A DNA stretch of 21,965 nucleotides from a virus: positions 1 to 21,965 of IMG/VR virus record IMGVR_UViG_3300037070_001668, one strand, 5' to 3'. The notes under the pieces were generated by a model. The model was not told where the DNA came from. It searched no databases and saw nothing but the letters and a program-made list of their open reading frames with translations. Made by a program: the position numbers and the translations under genes. This document shows, piece after piece, positions 21,961 to 21,965 of this stretch. Numbering within the stretch: the stretch's first letter is position 1; the number at the start of each line of letters is the position of its first letter.

Positions 21961-21965
21961 GATCT

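Overview
The window looks like about 22 kb of a tailed-phage genome, or an integrated copy of one, most likely a podovirus of a proteobacterium. It carries a head-assembly block (large terminase, portal, scaffold-like protein, major capsid protein, head-tail adaptor, propeller-like tail protein, internal virion protein). No tape measure or tail-tube genes follow the head genes. The adaptor and propeller pair sits where P22/Bcep22-type phages keep their head-tail closure genes. The host assignment is inference: the small genes at 18.2-20.5 kb resemble accessory genes of proteobacterial prophages. I saw no tRNA, integrase, DNA polymerase, RNA polymerase or recognisable lysin.

Layout. Almost everything is read leftward (minus strand). 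From the right edge: 21.96-17.82 kb is a tightly overlapping run of small early/accessory genes. It includes a tandem paralogue pair, two overlapping small-gene pairs that resemble each other, two tiny membrane proteins, Ea22-like proteins and a DUF3850/ASCH protein. Next is a 760-residue DUF3854-SF3 helicase (15.5-17.8 kb), probably the replication helicase. A 400-bp non-coding stretch with TG/CA tracts and repeats follows, then a 117-residue protein that may be the small terminase. From 12.75 kb to the left edge is the late block: terminase, portal, two small genes, scaffold-like protein, a small protein, capsid, three small virion-type proteins, an HNH homing endonuclease, a coiled-coil protein, adaptor, propeller protein, cupin-like protein and an internal virion protein cut by the window edge. 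Many late genes are joined by ATGA or TAATG overlaps, so they are probably translationally coupled.

The exception is 13.39-14.18 kb, a rightward three-gene operon (107-residue protein, 56-residue membrane protein, 64-residue zinc-ribbon protein). It has its own sigma70-type promoter (TTGACG, 17 bp, CATAAT), an inverted repeat just upstream of the promoter, and a TTCG hairpin after the last stop. About 0.6 kb of hairpin-rich non-coding DNA lies on each side, and a hairpin-forming repeat occurs once on each flank with compensating base changes. This island between the early and late blocks, and the duplicated overlapping small-gene pairs, are the least explained parts of the window.

All family calls come from reading sequences by eye; no database search was run.
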